Positions 43,433 through 50,601 of a DNA stretch of 64,000 nucleotides are shown here, one piece after another. The stretch spans positions 62,001 to 126,000 of the forward strand of contig JAHIRF010000005.1 of NCBI GenBank assembly GCA_018818785.1, given 5' to 3'. Position 1 is the stretch's first letter; every line of letters starts with the position of its first letter. The notes under the pieces are model-generated. The model searched no databases, was not told where the DNA came from, and saw only the letters and a list, made by a program, of their open reading frames with translations. The position numbers and the translations under genes are program-made. The stretch is from Thermoplasmatota archaeon (GTDB lineage Archaea; Thermoplasmatota; Thermoplasmata; UBA10834).

Positions 43433-43810
43433 ATGGATATAAGGGCAGTGGCCAGATGCTATCCCACTGAGGATCGGTCGAAGGTGGTTCAGGCCATTCT
43501 CTCCATCTTCCCCGACGCAGTAATCGACGGTGATGATGAGATCATAGCGAGAACCTCTTCATTTGAGCATTTCAGTGAAATGTTGCAGAAGCAGAGGATA
43601 CGATCAGCGGCTAGGTCGGCACTGAGGAGGAGCATGATGCCCGGGTCCATACGGTTCAATCTCAATAAGCAGGTGGCCACCATCGGCAAGATATCTTTCT
43701 CTGAAGAGTGTCGACCGTTGGGGGACATCGTAGTCGAGGTCTCGTGCGAGGATCCGGAAGGGCTCATCGATTCGATCGCCCCGCTCCCCGTGAAGGAGGG
43801 GCCGAAGTGA
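43433..43810 (+). CDS. UPF0201-family RNA-binding protein
   Basis: The 125-residue protein shows the family's blocks: VARCYPTEDRSKVVQAILSIFPDAVI, FSEMLQKQRIRSAARSALRRSM, IRFNLNKQVATIGKISFSE and a late GLIDSIAPL. The family (PF01877) has a ferredoxin-like RNA-binding fold and is predicted, not proven, to act with archaeal RNA-processing complexes. A TATA-like TTAAATATC 25-30 nt before the ATG suggests a near-leaderless start. It is coupled to the next gene by a GTGA overlap. Confidence 0.85.
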   Translation: MDIRAVARCYPTEDRSKVVQAILSIFPDAVIDGDDEIIARTSSFEHFSEMLQKQRIRSAARSALRRSMMPGSIRFNLNKQVATIGKISFSEECRPLGDIVVEVSCEDPEGLIDSIAPLPVKEGPK

Positions 43811-44565
43811 TCGGCGTCGCCTCCCCTGCCTTCTGCGCCAAGCCGTTCGATGAGACGTTAGCGACTATCTCCAAACACTTCTCACTCTGGGAAATACTCC
43901 CGGAAGGCGAACATCATCTGAACGAGATCGAGAAGGGGATATTATACGGCCGAGATTCATTGGATCTGAAGTTCCAGATCCATGCGCCGATGACTGATGT
44001 GAACATCGGTAGCGTATACGAGCCGATGAGACTGGCAGCATTGAAGGAGATTCGAAACGTCATATCTGTCTGCAGGGAACTGGATATCCGACTCGTGACC
44101 ATCCATCCGGGTTTCGTGAACGGCATCGCTTTCCTGGACAGATCGAAGGTGTTCGAGGCAACAAAACGCTCGGTTCGCGAACTGGCTCCGTTCGCCAAGG
44201 ATAATTCCGTTCACCTAGCTCTTGAGAACATGCCTGCGAACATCAACGCGACATGCACAGCCGCGGCAGATCTGGTCGAAGCGGTTCAGGGGACTGACGT
44301 CGGCCTGTGCTTTGACATGGGGCATGCGAACACCTCGAATCAGCTCGACGAGATGCTTAAGCACAAATCGGAATTCAGAAACGTCCATCTCCACAATAAT
44401 GATGGCCAGTGGGACCAACACAACAGGATCGACCACGGCACTGCTGACCTGGACCGGGTTCTCAGAGCCTTGAAAGGTTCTTACGATGGCAATCTGATCA
44501 TAGAAGCGACCGGCCTCGATGAGGGGATTGAGAGCAAGAGGATATTGGAGGACCGACTACTGTAG
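43807..44565 (+). CDS. Sugar phosphate isomerase/epimerase (AP_endonuc_2 TIM barrel)
   Basis: From GTG 43807 the 252-residue protein has the xylose-isomerase-like barrel: HFSLWEILPEGEHHLNEI, QIHAPMTDVNIGS, LVTIHPGF, HLALENMPANINAT, VGLCFDMGHAN, NVHLHNNDGQWDQHNRIDHG and LIIEATGLDEG. The Glu and His residues of the metal site are at the expected strand ends. The substrate is unknown; endonuclease IV function is possible but less likely. The track start at 43708 lies inside the UPF0201 gene. Confidence 0.83.
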   Translation: MIGVASPAFCAKPFDETLATISKHFSLWEILPEGEHHLNEIEKGILYGRDSLDLKFQIHAPMTDVNIGSVYEPMRLAALKEIRNVISVCRELDIRLVTIHPGFVNGIAFLDRSKVFEATKRSVRELAPFAKDNSVHLALENMPANINATCTAAADLVEAVQGTDVGLCFDMGHANTSNQLDEMLKHKSEFRNVHLHNNDGQWDQHNRIDHGTADLDRVLRALKGSYDGNLIIEATGLDEGIESKRILEDRLL

Positions 44566-45918
44566 CGAGCCGCACCTGAGGCACTGGAACCGTCCATCGA
44601 GCCATCTCGCCTGCGTGCTGCCGCATACGGGGCATATGAACACCGCTCCGAACCCAGGTATTGCGTTTTGCGTCGTGACAGGTTCGCGTCGGTCGGGTTC
44701 TGGGCTTCTCGTGACTGATGGAGTCTCCCTTTGCAGTTGCGTAATCTGCCCACCGTACGAATGAGTGTAGTGTACTGGCTGTGGCGCGGGTCGATCCTCG
44801 AAGTACTTGCGTTTGGTGACGAATTCCGCCATGCGTGTCAGGTAGTATCCGAAGAATACGCTGCCCATCCCGATCCATAGGAGCACTGCCACTCCCAGGA
44901 ACACGAGTATGCTCAGGGATGCCCCTGGGAAGACATCGGACGGGAGTGAGAGGTAGTCGAATCCGAAATGCAGCATGATCGAGGCGGCGAGTCCATGCCT
45001 CAGGAACATGTACCCGAATGCGAGTCCCGCCACCGCCGTAGGGAACACTTTCCATGCGCCCCATCCTTCGTAGTGCCCCATGCCAAACATGGCAGATGAG
45101 AATATCAGAAGGGCTGCTTCCGGGATCCCTATGCTTATCCCTCCGCCTAGAACATACTTGTGAGGTTTGTACGGTAGCGCTCTTCCGCTGAACGCGCGTC
45201 TTAGGAGATCGATGGCCATCAGAGGCAGGCCGATCATGAGCACCCGTACTATGAGTTCTTCCCAGACGGATGCATTGGCCAGCAGGAAGAGGAGTTCCCA
45301 TAGGTCCCTGTCCTCAACGGGCGAGGTCACCTCGTTGCCGAACATCCCCATCACAAGTATCACGACCATGTTCAGGAAGATTACTGCGAACATCAGTCCG
45401 CAGAGATCGAATATCGCGCTATGCTTTCTGGATTCGGCCCTCATCCCAAGTTCCTTCCTGAAAGGCCTCGCGCTGGTCGCAAACAGCCAAAAGGCGCTCA
45501 TCAAGATCGCCGCGACGATGAGGAGATAGTACACACCCAGCGCATCGCCGGATATCCTGCCTATCTCGACCAGGTTTGGTGTGATGATTATCATCGAGAA
45601 CGTATGTTTGACGATCTCCGGGAGCACTATCGTTATCCCATATATCAGGGTGACAAGAGCGAGGATGAACTGGGCCAGCAATGTAATCATCGAATATGCC
45701 GACCCAGTTTTGAAGAGCCTACGCCACGAAGGCCCTGTCTTCACGGGAACGGTTCTGGCCATGGGGAACGGTGACTGGGTAGGATCGGAAGCCCTCAGAG
45801 ACGCCCTTATCGCCCCACATCTCGGGCAGAAATTACCTGTCGGCGGTATCCAAGCACCGCATAATGTGCAGTACTCGCCGGGCGTATTCTGACATGCTGG
45901 CCGTGGCTCCTCTGACAC
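44557..45918 (-). CDS. CPBP-family intramembrane protease with zinc ribbons at both ends
   Basis: The 453-residue protein has an N-terminal zinc ribbon YCTLCGAWIP...FCPRCGA, about eight membrane helices and the CPBP motifs WEELIVRVLMIGLPLM (EExxxR), FGMGHYEGWGAWKVFPTAVAGLAFGYMF and LHFGFDYLSL. A second zinc ribbon closes it: FICPVCGS...FQCLRCGS. CPBP proteins include CAAX-type proteases and bacteriocin-immunity proteins. The ribbons may bind partners or nucleic acids. It starts with GTG, and TATA-like ATAATATAG 25 nt before it suggests a leaderless start. It is convergent with the isomerase gene, with a 9-nt overlap. Confidence 0.85.
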   Translation of the reverse strand: MSEEPRPACQNTPGEYCTLCGAWIPPTGNFCPRCGAIRASLRASDPTQSPFPMARTVPVKTGPSWRRLFKTGSAYSMITLLAQFILALVTLIYGITIVLPEIVKHTFSMIIITPNLVEIGRISGDALGVYYLLIVAAILMSAFWLFATSARPFRKELGMRAESRKHSAIFDLCGLMFAVIFLNMVVILVMGMFGNEVTSPVEDRDLWELLFLLANASVWEELIVRVLMIGLPLMAIDLLRRAFSGRALPYKPHKYVLGGGISIGIPEAALLIFSSAMFGMGHYEGWGAWKVFPTAVAGLAFGYMFLRHGLAASIMLHFGFDYLSLPSDVFPGASLSILVFLGVAVLLWIGMGSVFFGYYLTRMAEFVTKRKYFEDRPAPQPVHYTHSYGGQITQLQRETPSVTRSPEPDRREPVTTQNAIPGFGAVFICPVCGSTQARWLDGRFQCLRCGSLQ

Positions 45919-46114
45919 GACCGAACCAACCTGCTCGTCACTATATTATGATTTGTATATCCGCCAACAGCCATGAAAGTCCGGGGCAATCCTCGTGGAT
46001 ATGAATTCGGGCCATCTCATTGTGCATAAACGTGTACGGTGTCCCATATCCTCCGCCAACGTTTATATGACCGGAACGGTGTTTTCACTGCCGCCACATC
46101 ACGGAGGCAACCAA

Positions 46115-46363
46115 ATGGATGATGAGAAGGGAGCAAAGGTCCGTTTTGAGACGTTGAGCGCTGAGAAGATTCCTTTTGGAAAGAACAATTTCTTGGAAGT
46201 CGCGCGAAAGAAGGCAATAACTGATGAGGGCGACAGTGAGTTCATCTCTGTGTCCAGGGGTTACTTCCTTCCGGATGGTAGCGAGAAATACAAGAAATCG
46301 ATCACCATCCCGGACGAACCCGCGATCAAGACCTTCGTGACGGAGAAAATAAACACGCTCTGA
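46115..46363 (+). CDS. Conserved-looking small protein, 82 residues
   Basis: A soluble, mildly charged protein: KVRFETLSAEKIPFGKNNFLEVARKKAI, then EGDSEFISVSRGYFLPDGSEKYKKSITIPDEPAIKTFVTEK. It has beta strands and one helix but no motif I can name. It is likely a real gene: a promoter ACGTTTATATGACC lies upstream and a clear SD CGGAGG 8 nt before ATG 46115. The track start at 45995 would include the promoter. A hairpin follows its stop. Confidence 0.75.
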   Translation: MDDEKGAKVRFETLSAEKIPFGKNNFLEVARKKAITDEGDSEFISVSRGYFLPDGSEKYKKSITIPDEPAIKTFVTEKINTL

Positions 46364-46408
46364 AACCTCCGTCAATCAAACGAGTTCGCGTCAATCCGTA
46401 GTTGATCG

Positions 46409-46428
46409 ACGAGGGGATGGACCCTCGT
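46409..46428. terminator. Hairpin between convergent genes
   Basis: ACGAGGG-GATGGA-CCCTCGT is a perfect 7-bp stem with a 6-nt loop, midway between the stops of the small protein gene and the CYTH gene. A bidirectional terminator is the simplest reading, although no T-run follows directly. Confidence 0.45.
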
Positions 46429-46448
46429 TCCTAGTGTTACCGAGAGTC

Positions 46449-46973
46449 CTAGTCCTTGGCTTTCTGAAGCGTCAGCTCGAGATATGTTCGCGGTTCCATC
46501 TTCGATAGTGCCAGTTCGGCTCGGAGCTGCTCTATGAGTCTCTCCGCTCTCTTTGGTTCCTCGGTGATGAGCTCAAGCTCTACATACTCTCCGAGACCAT
46601 CGACATCGTCCACGGCGATCCTTATCTTATCGTAGATGTAATTCACGCGTCTCTTCTTGATGGTCATGAATTCCGCGAACCCGAGTCTCTCCACGATCCT
46701 CTGCATCGCGAGGGGGTTCTCCATCTTCATCGTGATCTCCTCCCTCGCCTTGGTGTGCTGCATATGCATCCTCGGGCCCTTGTATGTCAGTTCGGAGGAA
46801 TCCCCCATCTTCCGCAATCTGAGGGCTTCGTCCGTCTTGCCGAAATCCCTGACTGGATGGCGATAATAGATGTCCTCCATCTCCTCCTCGGAGGTCTTGA
46901 CCGCCCCGATCCTCTGAAGGGTCTTCTCGATCTTGTCGTTGCCCGGAGACAGGTACTTGCTCTCTACTTCCAA
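46449..46973 (-). CDS. CYTH-domain protein (class IV adenylate cyclase CyaB-like)
   Basis: From TTG 46973 (SD GGAG, 5 nt spacing) the protein of about 174 residues begins MEVESKY, the ExExK motif that defines CYTH. It continues with EDIYYRHPVRDFGKTDEALRLRKMGDSSELTYKGPR, KAREEITMKM, KKRRVNYIYDKIRIAVDDVDGLGEYVELEL. CYTH enzymes act on triphosphates; the archaeal role (cAMP, thiamine triphosphate or polyphosphate) is unsettled. The track start (TTG 47060) lies on the promoter TTATAACTT and is rejected. Confidence 0.85.
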   Translation of the reverse strand: MEVESKYLSPGNDKIEKTLQRIGAVKTSEEEMEDIYYRHPVRDFGKTDEALRLRKMGDSSELTYKGPRMHMQHTKAREEITMKMENPLAMQRIVERLGFAEFMTIKKRRVNYIYDKIRIAVDDVDGLGEYVELELITEEPKRAERLIEQLRAELALSKMEPRTYLELTLQKAKD

Positions 46974-47114
46974 CACGGCTCCAGATATCTTCTGATGGTA
47001 GATTAACTTCTCCCGGAGGAAACAAAGCGTATCACTGAGAACTGGAGAAGGGCCAACCAAAAGTTATAAGTCTCGACTCATTGATAGATGGGACCCCCGG
47101 TATAGGTGAATATC

Positions 47115-47522
47115 ATGGAGCAACCAGACCGCGCCATAAAGATGCGCAAGGAGGAGCTCGTAGAGATCAAGCGGCTTTACGAAACAGTCATGACTTTTGC
47201 ATCCCACGGAATGTTCTACAGGAGCGGAAGGATAATGGGCAATCGTATCGTCAAGACGACGGGCACTGACTTGGGCAGGATACGAGAAGTCCTGATCAAG
47301 GAAGGCTGGGCGATCGACCTCGTCTTTGAAGGCGATACCGTGTCCATATCCGGCTCTATCGAGGTGCACAGTTCTGACATGCCGACCTGTCATATGCTCA
47401 GGGGCATACTCGCAAAGGTGTTCGAGGAACGCACAGGCAAGGATGTGTATTGCCACGAGCGGAAGTGCGTATCCAAAGGAGACGATAAATGCGTCTTCAT
47501 CATAGATACAGAGGTGCTGTAG
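47115..47522 (+). CDS. V4R-domain putative ligand-binding protein
   Basis: The 135-residue protein starts from ATG 47115 after the SD AGGTGAATATC. It has the V4R layout: MTFASHGMFYRSGRIMGNRIVK, LIKEGWAIDLVFEGDTVSISGSIEV, and the Cys-rich ending TGKDVYCHERKCVSKGDDKCVFII (Cys residues placed as in V4R 4-vinyl-reductase-like sensors). V4R proteins bind hydrophobic or metal-linked ligands and often sit beside regulators. It is the first gene of KaiC cluster 2 and probably senses the input. The KaiC gene follows without gap. Confidence 0.82.
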   Translation: MEQPDRAIKMRKEELVEIKRLYETVMTFASHGMFYRSGRIMGNRIVKTTGTDLGRIREVLIKEGWAIDLVFEGDTVSISGSIEVHSSDMPTCHMLRGILAKVFEERTGKDVYCHERKCVSKGDDKCVFIIDTEVL

Positions 47523-48197
47523 ATGTCTAGGAAGACCTCTGGAATACCAGGTCTGGATGGAATGCTCCAGGGAGGTTTCCCGTTCCCATCCGCAGTGCTC
47601 GTCGCTGGCGAGCCAGGTACTGGAAAGACCACCTTCGCGGTCCAGAGCCTGTTCCACGGTGCCCGCGAGGGCGAGAAGGGTCTTTACATAACTGCAATAT
47701 CGGAACCGCAATGGCTCGTGCAGAAATTCCTTTCATCGTTCTCATTCTACGACCAGCAGCTGGTCGAGCGTGGGATTGTGAACTTCATCGATATCGGACC
47801 GACGCTCATGAAGAACCCGAGCGATATGCTGGGCACTATAAAGAAGCAGATCGAACAGCACCATCCCGCCAGGATAGTGATCGACCCCATCACTCCGATG
47901 ACCGATATGCTGCAATGGCGTGGCGAGACGAGGGAGTTCATGCACGAACTGTTCGCTTACCTGAAAGCGTTCGAATCGCTCGCGATCATCACCGCGGAGC
48001 TGTCATACGATGACATCTCCCACAGCCAGGAATCTTACATGGTCGATGGAGTCGTGATGCTCTCCTACCCTGAGGAAGAGAAGGTCAGGCGGAAGTTCCT
48101 CGAAGTCTTGAAGATGAGGGGGACCAAGCACACGACTGGAAGACAGTTGATCGACATCACCGACGAGGGGTTGGCTGTCCAGGCAGGCTTGAGGTAA
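47523..48197 (+). CDS. KaiC-like ATPase with intact P-loop (cluster 2)
   Basis: The 224-residue single KaiC domain has the start TSGIPGLDGMLQGGFPFPSAVLVAGEPGTGKTTF (Walker A GEPGTGKT near residue 29), LYITAISEPQWLVQKFLS, Walker B-like ARIVIDPITPMTD and the KaiC-type ending RKFLEVLKMRGTKHTTGRQLIDI. Both the P-loop Lys and Thr are present. It is translated with V4R and DUF835 partners. Archaeal KaiC proteins of this size include ArlH and signal-transduction ATPases. Confidence 0.9.
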   Translation: MSRKTSGIPGLDGMLQGGFPFPSAVLVAGEPGTGKTTFAVQSLFHGAREGEKGLYITAISEPQWLVQKFLSSFSFYDQQLVERGIVNFIDIGPTLMKNPSDMLGTIKKQIEQHHPARIVIDPITPMTDMLQWRGETREFMHELFAYLKAFESLAIITAELSYDDISHSQESYMVDGVVMLSYPEEEKVRRKFLEVLKMRGTKHTTGRQLIDITDEGLAVQAGLR

Positions 48198-48205
48198 GTC
48201 ATTTC

Positions 48206-48715
48206 ATGAGTGGCGGATATAGCCCTGCTCTCATCAACGGCAACTCGTACCTGTTCACGAAGAAGGGCGTCGAACAGGCCTATGATGCCATGAAGAAGAT
48301 GCTCGCTGAGGGCAGGCGTGGGCTTGTGATCACCCGCACCCATCCGAGTCGGGTGCAGCAGCTGTACGGCTTGGACTGCCCCATCATGTGGATCGCCAAG
48401 AACATCAAGACGACCACAACCACCAGTGGTGTGATCAACCTCGAACCGACTAGGTTGATGAAGATACACAGCACGATCTCGGATTTCATAAAGGCGAACC
48501 CCGGAGCGACAGTCCTCCTCGACGGTCTTGAGTACCTGATAACCGAGAACGGTTTCTCGACAGTCATGAAGGCGATACAACTCACGAACGAGGAGGTGGC
48601 GATGTCCGGAGCCCTCCTTCTTGTTCCAGTCGACCCGAGAACCCTGGAGACGCAACAGTTGGGATACCTCGAGCGCGAGTTCTCTCTGCCAGAGGATAAC
48701 AACAGGGACCGATGA
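48206..48715 (+). CDS. DUF835-family protein
   Basis: The 169-residue protein has INGNSYLFTKKGVEQAYDAMKKMLAEGRRGLVITRTHPSRVQQLYGL, then TTTTTSGVINLEPTRLMKIHSTISDF and the most typical DUF835 part ATVLLDGLEYLITENGFSTVMKAIQLTNEEVAMSGALLLVPVDPRTLETQQLGYLEREF. DUF835 proteins have a P-loop-less RecA-like fold (the LLDGLEYL strand resembles a Walker B). They often accompany KaiC ATPases in archaea. It overlaps the CobA gene by 4 nt. Confidence 0.82.
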   Translation: MSGGYSPALINGNSYLFTKKGVEQAYDAMKKMLAEGRRGLVITRTHPSRVQQLYGLDCPIMWIAKNIKTTTTTSGVINLEPTRLMKIHSTISDFIKANPGATVLLDGLEYLITENGFSTVMKAIQLTNEEVAMSGALLLVPVDPRTLETQQLGYLEREFSLPEDNNRDR

Positions 48716-49290
48716 ATCAGCCCAAGCGATTTTCTAGTCGGACGCTACTCCCATTCTCGATGTCTGAGGTAAAGGGCTTGGGCAAGATCCACGTCATCAC
48801 TGGGCCTGGCAAGGGCAAGACCACCGCAGCTTTCGGGTCGGCCATACGTGCAGCCGGCCACGGCATCCGAGTCGGCATTGTGCAGTTCATGAAAGCCGAC
48901 GGCAGCGGAGAGGTCATCTCTGCAAGACATCTTGACAACATCGAAGTAGTGCAGTTCGGGACTGGCAACTTCATCGATTTTGGCCACGCTCGCGAGCACG
49001 ATACCGCGAAGGCTGGCGAGGGTTTGCGACAGGCCGAGAAATTCTTGACATCCGGTGATTATGGTCTCGTGATCCTGGATGAGATAAGCGTCGCGGTCGA
49101 CTTCGGATTGTTGAGCGCGGATGAGGTGCTCGCGGTCATCCGGTCGAGGAAAAGTGGCGTTGAGGTCATCCTGACGGGTAGGAACGTGCCGAAGTCATTC
49201 GTGTCTGAAGCAGACTATGTCTCCTTCATCCAAAGCGTGAAGCATCCGTTCGATAAAGGCGGCGAGGCCCGACGTGGGATAGAATGGTAG
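48712..49290 (+). CDS. cobA: Cob(I)yrinic acid a,c-diamide adenosyltransferase (CobA/BtuR)
   Basis: The 192-residue protein has the CobA P-loop VITGPGKGKTTAAFGSAIRAAGHG, VQFMKADGSGEVISARHLDNIEVVQFGTGNFI, Walker B GLVILDEISVAVDFGLL and EVILTGRNVPKSFVSEAD. The enzyme puts the adenosyl group on cobalamin precursors. ATG 48712 overlaps the DUF835 stop; ATG 48760 (residue 17) is where family similarity starts and may be the true start. It is translationally coupled to the KaiC cluster. Confidence 0.92.
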   Translation: MNQPKRFSSRTLLPFSMSEVKGLGKIHVITGPGKGKTTAAFGSAIRAAGHGIRVGIVQFMKADGSGEVISARHLDNIEVVQFGTGNFIDFGHAREHDTAKAGEGLRQAEKFLTSGDYGLVILDEISVAVDFGLLSADEVLAVIRSRKSGVEVILTGRNVPKSFVSEADYVSFIQSVKHPFDKGGEARRGIEW

Positions 49291-49293
49291 CGG

Positions 49294-50427
49294 TCAGCCC
49301 TTCTTATCCTTGAGGAAGAGGAGGTAGCGTGCCTCCTCTGTCGTGAAGACCGTGTTCTTCTTAAGCCCTTCATAATCGCCATCCGCGAGCATCCTCAGGA
49401 TCATGGGTTGACCTCGGCTCATCATGAATATCCTTCTGAACGCGTCCTTCTCTATCTTCTCGTTACCCAGGAGTCTCATGGCGCTCTTCTCATCGAGCCC
49501 TTTGATTCTGAGCACCCTGACGGTCTCGTCATCGACATGCTTCTTGTGGTAGAACCAGTTATATGCTGGCGTCTCCTCCCTCGCGGTCACTATGATCTTC
49601 GTCCTTCCGTCGGATTCGATCATGGTCGTGAGGAACTCGACGACCTCTTCGGTTACTGTGAAGAAATCATCGAAAATTATGACGCTCTCCTCCAGATCAA
49701 GGGCCCGCTCATTCTCCGCGGATTGTCCTGTCACCTTCTCGGCGAATCGACGCAGCTTAACAAGGATCTCTTCGAGGGAGGTCTGCGAGTCCAGAGGGAC
49801 CCATAGCGCATTGGTCTCGTCATGGGTCTGTATCAACCTTCTTGCGATGGTGGATGTGCCGGAGCCGCGATTGCCCAAGATGACCATTGCACGCGAATCA
49901 GACCTGAGGAAGTCTTCCCCACTCCTAAGCTCATCATCTCTTCCATAGAACTCTACAGGCTCTGGGGAATCGTCCATCATCCTGATGGGCTCAGTCTGCT
50001 TCTTCCCTATGTCGACGACCCCATCTTTTATGCGTGATACAATGGCAAGAGCCTTCTTCTTGCCCACCAGCTCCTCGATCTGAGCGCCTGTCATGGATTC
50101 CGCACTCTCTCCGCGCTGGACTTTGAGATGGGAATTCGAGATATCTCTCCAAAGCTCCGAGGCGGTCTTGACACCTTCTGCGGTGACCGCATAGACACTC
50201 ATCCTTCTCTCATGACCCGTGACTCGGGCCCTCGACTCATCGACAAAACCCTGCTTCATTAGCCCCTTGACCGCTCTCGGGGCATGGGTTCGTGATATGC
50301 CGATGGCCGCTGCTATCCCTGCCTGTGTACACTCCGACGGGAATTCCGTAGGTGGTACGTCGGTAGCGAACCTGAGCAGGTGTAGAAGCACCCTATCATT
50401 GACGCTGAGCTGGCCAGCTTCAGACAT
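49294..50427 (-). CDS. Winged-helix/NTPase fusion regulator with atypical Walker A
   Basis: From ATG 50427 the protein has 377 residues. It has a MarR-like winged helix (LSVNDRVLLHLLRF...CTQAGIAAAIGISRTHAPRAVKGLMKQGFV, residues 8-65) and an AAA/STAND-like NTPase (EFYGRDDEL near 160). The P-loop reads VILGNRGSGTSTIARRLI, with Thr in place of the P-loop Lys. Walker B is SVIIFDDFFTV. A sensor-like C-terminal part is helical. ATG 50427 lies about 27 nt after TTATATAAG, so a leaderless start fits. It is divergent from the giant surface protein, with 174 nt between them, and may control it. Confidence 0.8.
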   Translation of the reverse strand: MSEAGQLSVNDRVLLHLLRFATDVPPTEFPSECTQAGIAAAIGISRTHAPRAVKGLMKQGFVDESRARVTGHERRMSVYAVTAEGVKTASELWRDISNSHLKVQRGESAESMTGAQIEELVGKKKALAIVSRIKDGVVDIGKKQTEPIRMMDDSPEPVEFYGRDDELRSGEDFLRSDSRAMVILGNRGSGTSTIARRLIQTHDETNALWVPLDSQTSLEEILVKLRRFAEKVTGQSAENERALDLEESVIIFDDFFTVTEEVVEFLTTMIESDGRTKIIVTAREETPAYNWFYHKKHVDDETVRVLRIKGLDEKSAMRLLGNEKIEKDAFRRIFMMSRGQPMILRMLADGDYEGLKKNTVFTTEEARYLLFLKDKKG

Positions 50428-50601
50428 CAACCCGCGAAATACCCTTGAGCTTATATAACCGTGCGGTCGCGATCGGTACCTGACACATGGTGGCCGACCT
50501 CTCGTAAGGTAGTTGGTAATGACCGCAACACGTTTATATACGCACTTATACGTTTGAAACCTAAGCTGGCAGGGCACTCCATCTCCCCGGAGGATGCATC
50601 G
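50428..50601. promoter_or_regulatory. Divergent promoter region of the winged-helix/NTPase and giant surface protein genes
   Basis: Two TATA-like boxes face outward: TTATATAAG on the minus strand (near 50452-50460), about 27 nt before ATG 50427, and CGTTTATATACGCACTTATACG on the plus strand (50530-50550), about 60 nt before ATG 50602, which has an SD GGAGGATG. The 70 nt between the boxes would suit shared control. Confidence 0.6.
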
